Positions 34,641 through 37,669 of a stretch of DNA of 37,669 nucleotides are shown in pieces. A program made the position numbers and the translations under genes. The first letter of the stretch is position 1; every line of letters starts with the position of its first letter. The notes below the pieces were generated by a model, which saw only the letters and a list, made by a program, of their open reading frames with translations, ran no database searches and was not told the origin of the DNA. The DNA lies in contig DXFI01000072.1 in NCBI GenBank assembly GCA_019114565.1, positions 1 to 37,669 of the forward strand, in the 5' to 3' direction. This DNA comes from Candidatus Desulfovibrio intestinigallinarum. GTDB taxonomy: Bacteria > Desulfobacterota > Desulfovibrionia > Desulfovibrionales > Desulfovibrionaceae.

Positions 34641-36539
34641 ATGAATTTGCGCTATTCTACCAATAAATCCATTATTATCGCGTGTATTTTTATCTGGTGC
34701 GTTCTGCTTTATTTCATTTTGCTGACGCCCTATATGACAGATAATTACCTGTTCAGCAGAGATATGCTGCCAGGTTACGCCGCTTTCATATCCGGTGCCC
34801 CCATTGAACAGCTCGCTCCCATGACGTTTGAGGCGGCGCTGCGACAGGCTGCGGATATGTATACGTCATGGTGCGGGCGCTTTACCGGCAATCTGGTAGT
34901 TTATCTCAGTTTTCTGCTGCCATATCCGGTCTATGCTCTGCTGGCTGCCACAGCCTTTGTGGCATATCTGTTTCTCCTGCACATATGTGTCTGGGGAGCA
35001 CGCTGGCGGGAAACGCTGAATGCCCGCTGGCTGCTTGCACTGGGCGCGCTGCTCTGGCTGGGAATGCCCTCTTTCGGTTCCGCATTCTTCTGGATCAGTG
35101 TGGGAGGTTTTTACGCGCTGCTTGGTCAGGCGCTCTTCCTGTTACCGTACCGCTTCGCCCTGGATCAGGAAACGCCCACAACGGCAAACCCCGCTGTACA
35201 GTGTCTTCTCTTCTTTGCGGCGGGCCTATTCGTTGCCTTGCTGGATTATGCCACAGCCGCGGCCATGCCCGTGACTGCTCTCGCCTGCACGGTCTGGCTG
35301 TATTTCCGGCAGGCCCCCAAAGCACGGCGTATCCCCCGCATGCTGCTGGCCGGCGCGCTGGGGGTAAGCCTTGGCGGCGCGCTTACGCTGCTGGCCCCGG
35401 GTAACGCCGAACGCGTGCGCCTGACTACCGACCCCGCTGTCCATGCGTACATGGCCAGCTCCTTCTCCGATAAGGTCATATCCTATATTCTGCACCTGCC
35501 TCAGGCTCTGCTGCTGCAAGGCGTCCCGCTGATTCTGCTGCTCTGGGGCTGCTGGGTTCTCTACCGCAGCCACGGCAGACGTTGGATAGCGCATGTCCCC
35601 CATGCGGCCCTGCTCTTTCTGCTCCCGGCGGCACTAACCCACGGCGCCTACTTTTTTACGTCCTGGCCGCCGCCCCGGGCCTTTGCCACAACCTCGGTTC
35701 AGTTTATCGTGGCTGCCTGCATCATGGCATATGCCGCATTGCCGACAGCGGAAAAAAAGGCGCTGCGGCTGCTTTCTGTACTGCGTATCATACTCGCTGT
35801 GTTCTGTCTCGGCAGCCTTCTTTACGAAAGCCAGAGATTCTGGCAGGTGCATCTTGCCATACAGCATCGGGAATCTGTCTATGCTGCTCATAAGGGAGAA
35901 GATGTCCTGGTTCCGCCTCTGCCCATCCAGGGCAACACTTACATGGTTCTGAGTTCCCATCTGGCGGATATAAGTTCGAATCCGACATTCTGGGTAAACC
36001 GCGCAGTAGCCGCCTGGTATGGGCTCAAGAGTGTTGCCACCCACATATCGCAATACTCTCTGGTACCAGATACAACTAAGGATATTCCACTAAGGCTACT
36101 TGTAGACAACACCTGCATCAATGTGCGCTACTCCCCTCACGGCTCTGCTCCGAAAACAGAATATCTGCACATTTACTATTACGGCAATCCTGCACTGCTG
36201 CATAAAATACCACAACCAGTAGCAGACGCCATTTTCCAATGGCTAGAAAAGGGCCGTGAAGGAGATTTTCGGCTCCTGCTTATTCCTCTTCTGTGTGCCC
36301 GTGCAGATATCAAACTGAACTGGTCTGAAGATAATGTGGGCAAAGGTAAGGGGATTTCGTGGGGCAAGTATCCCATAGCAAGCGATATGTGGCTCGTTTC
36401 GCCAGGAGAGGGAAAACTTTCTTTTCATCTGATACCGTTAAAAATTGCGCAAGAAGACCTTTTTCCCAATTACAGTAATCATATTCCCGAAAAAAAATCA
36501 CTCCGCTCAGGTATCAGAGAAATAATATGCAGAATATAA
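34641..36539 (+). CDS. Polytopic membrane protein, DUF6056/GT-C-like
   Basis: Paralog of 17649-19433: LTPYMTDNYLFSR...AADMYTSWCGRFTGN; C-terminal YYYGNPALL...WLVSPGEGKLSFHLIPL. Confidence 0.75.
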   Translation: MNLRYSTNKSIIIACIFIWCVLLYFILLTPYMTDNYLFSRDMLPGYAAFISGAPIEQLAPMTFEAALRQAADMYTSWCGRFTGNLVVYLSFLLPYPVYALLAATAFVAYLFLLHICVWGARWRETLNARWLLALGALLWLGMPSFGSAFFWISVGGFYALLGQALFLLPYRFALDQETPTTANPAVQCLLFFAAGLFVALLDYATAAAMPVTALACTVWLYFRQAPKARRIPRMLLAGALGVSLGGALTLLAPGNAERVRLTTDPAVHAYMASSFSDKVISYILHLPQALLLQGVPLILLLWGCWVLYRSHGRRWIAHVPHAALLFLLPAALTHGAYFFTSWPPPRAFATTSVQFIVAACIMAYAALPTAEKKALRLLSVLRIILAVFCLGSLLYESQRFWQVHLAIQHRESVYAAHKGEDVLVPPLPIQGNTYMVLSSHLADISSNPTFWVNRAVAAWYGLKSVATHISQYSLVPDTTKDIPLRLLVDNTCINVRYSPHGSAPKTEYLHIYYYGNPALLHKIPQPVADAIFQWLEKGREGDFRLLLIPLLCARADIKLNWSEDNVGKGKGISWGKYPIASDMWLVSPGEGKLSFHLIPLKIAQEDLFPNYSNHIPEKKSLRSGIREIICRI

Positions 36540-37669
36540 ATAAGAATTTTTTATTACTTTTTATATCTCGTTTTATAGCGATATCCTATCTCATTCTGCA
36601 TTCAAGCGCCAACCCGGTAATAATGGGAAGAGCGGACTCTTCTGTATTTTTGACAGTCGGTTTTTCATGGACAGAAAATCTTATTCCCTATCGAGATATA
36701 TTTGATCATAAAGGCCCCGTGCTCTACCTTATTAACGCGCTCGGGTTCCTTATCTGTAATGAATTCTATGGGGTCCTTCTGCTTGAAGCTATATTCTTAT
36801 CAATAAATATTATTTTATTCTTTTTGCTGTGTGACAAAAATAAATACTCCTTCATTCTTTCTCTTATATTTATAGCATTTTATTTCAACAAAGTTTTTGA
36901 AGATGGAAATTTAACAGAAGAATATGCAATAACATTTAATCTCATTGCAATTTTTGTCTTCACAAAGCAATATCCGATACGATTTTATAGCTATGGTTTT
37001 TTGGGAGGATTGCTCTTTCTCCTGCGCCCCAATTTAGCTGCCCCAACTCTGGCAGTTTTTTTTATCGACTTCCTGCGCTCTCGCCATCATAAGCCTGTCA
37101 ATAATATTCTACAATGTGCAACAGGCTTAGTAGCAGTTTTGCTTCCGACAGGAATATATTTCTATTCAGAAAACGGCTTAACAGATTTTATCAATTGTTT
37201 TTTAATTTTTAATATTAAATATGCCGACATATCAAAACAAAATTTTTTATATATTGAAACATTGCATATCATAAAAAATGCATACATATATATTCCTCTT
37301 ATCATAATATATGTATTCATTGCAAAGAAAGATTTTTCACTATTCATCGAAAACATTGCAATATTTATTTTCAGCTTATTGATGACCGCAATATCAGGGC
37401 GGAGCTATCTGCATTACTTCATGCTGACTATTCCATCCATACTCTTAACAATATCGACATGTATAAAAATATACAATACCGATATACTGATAATTGAGAC
37501 TGTCAATAAATATAAAGAGCAGCTTTACGCACTGAAACAGAACATATTCTCCTCTCAAAAAATTCTTGTCCTACTCTGTTGTCTCGTTATAGCTTCAGGC
37601 GCATACTATGTTTTCAGCATATATACTGCGCTGAATACAACGAAACTGGAAAACATAAGGAATTTCTTT
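36527..37669 (+). CDS. GT-C-like integral membrane glycosyltransferase family protein, truncated by window end
   Basis: Open frame from ATG 36527 to the edge (absent from the ORF track): MQNINKNFLLLFISRFIAISYLILHSSANPVIMGRADSSVFLTVGFSWTENLIPYRDIFDHKGPVLYLINALGFLI...; overlaps the previous gene by 13 nt. Confidence 0.8.
   Translation, partial: MQNINKNFLLLFISRFIAISYLILHSSANPVIMGRADSSVFLTVGFSWTENLIPYRDIFDHKGPVLYLINALGFLICNEFYGVLLLEAIFLSINIILFFLLCDKNKYSFILSLIFIAFYFNKVFEDGNLTEEYAITFNLIAIFVFTKQYPIRFYSYGFLGGLLFLLRPNLAAPTLAVFFIDFLRSRHHKPVNNILQCATGLVAVLLPTGIYFYSENGLTDFINCFLIFNIKYADISKQNFLYIETLHIIKNAYIYIPLIIIYVFIAKKDFSLFIENIAIFIFSLLMTAISGRSYLHYFMLTIPSILLTISTCIKIYNTDILIIETVNKYKEQLYALKQNIFSSQKILVLLCCLVIASGAYYVFSIYTALNTTKLENIRNFF

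Overview
The window is GC-rich, probably chromosomal DNA from a Desulfovibrionaceae-like bacterium (inferred from gene content, not verified). I support about 27 protein-coding genes. On the minus strand, 236-6279 holds a PrpR-type sigma-54 activator, a sulfotransferase, a TauE/SafE permease and a DASS/SLC13 anion symporter. Next come mnmA; two tandem L-lactate permeases, one carrying two apparent -1 frameshifts; a CgeB/DUF3880-like glycosyltransferase; rlmE, yebC and ruvC; a GT-C/DUF6056-like membrane protein; a GNAT protein; an NYN-domain protein; a polar amino-acid ABC transporter; a universal stress protein; hisC and cmk; a TPR protein; and a flagellar block (flhF, flhG/minD-like, fliA, cheY, fliL-like, DUF2802-like). 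The right edge has two overlapping membrane GT-C-like genes running into AT-rich DNA. The strongest unexplained signal is a modular set of intergenic repeats. Family A is about 149 bp with four consecutive hairpins, TA-flanked inverted termini and about 10 copies. Family B has GGGTCAGGACTCATTA terminal inverted repeats, TA-flanked, 2 copies. Family C is a long G-arm/C-arm hairpin with a conserved G-quadruplex-capable tract, about 8 copies; three copies carry a roughly 70-nt loop insert whose stem covaries. These modules nest in each other and repeatedly begin exactly at stop codons (rlmE, ruvC, hisC, the glycosyltransferase). No tRNA, rRNA, CRISPR array or transposase gene was seen. All product calls rest on reading motifs by eye; no database search was run.
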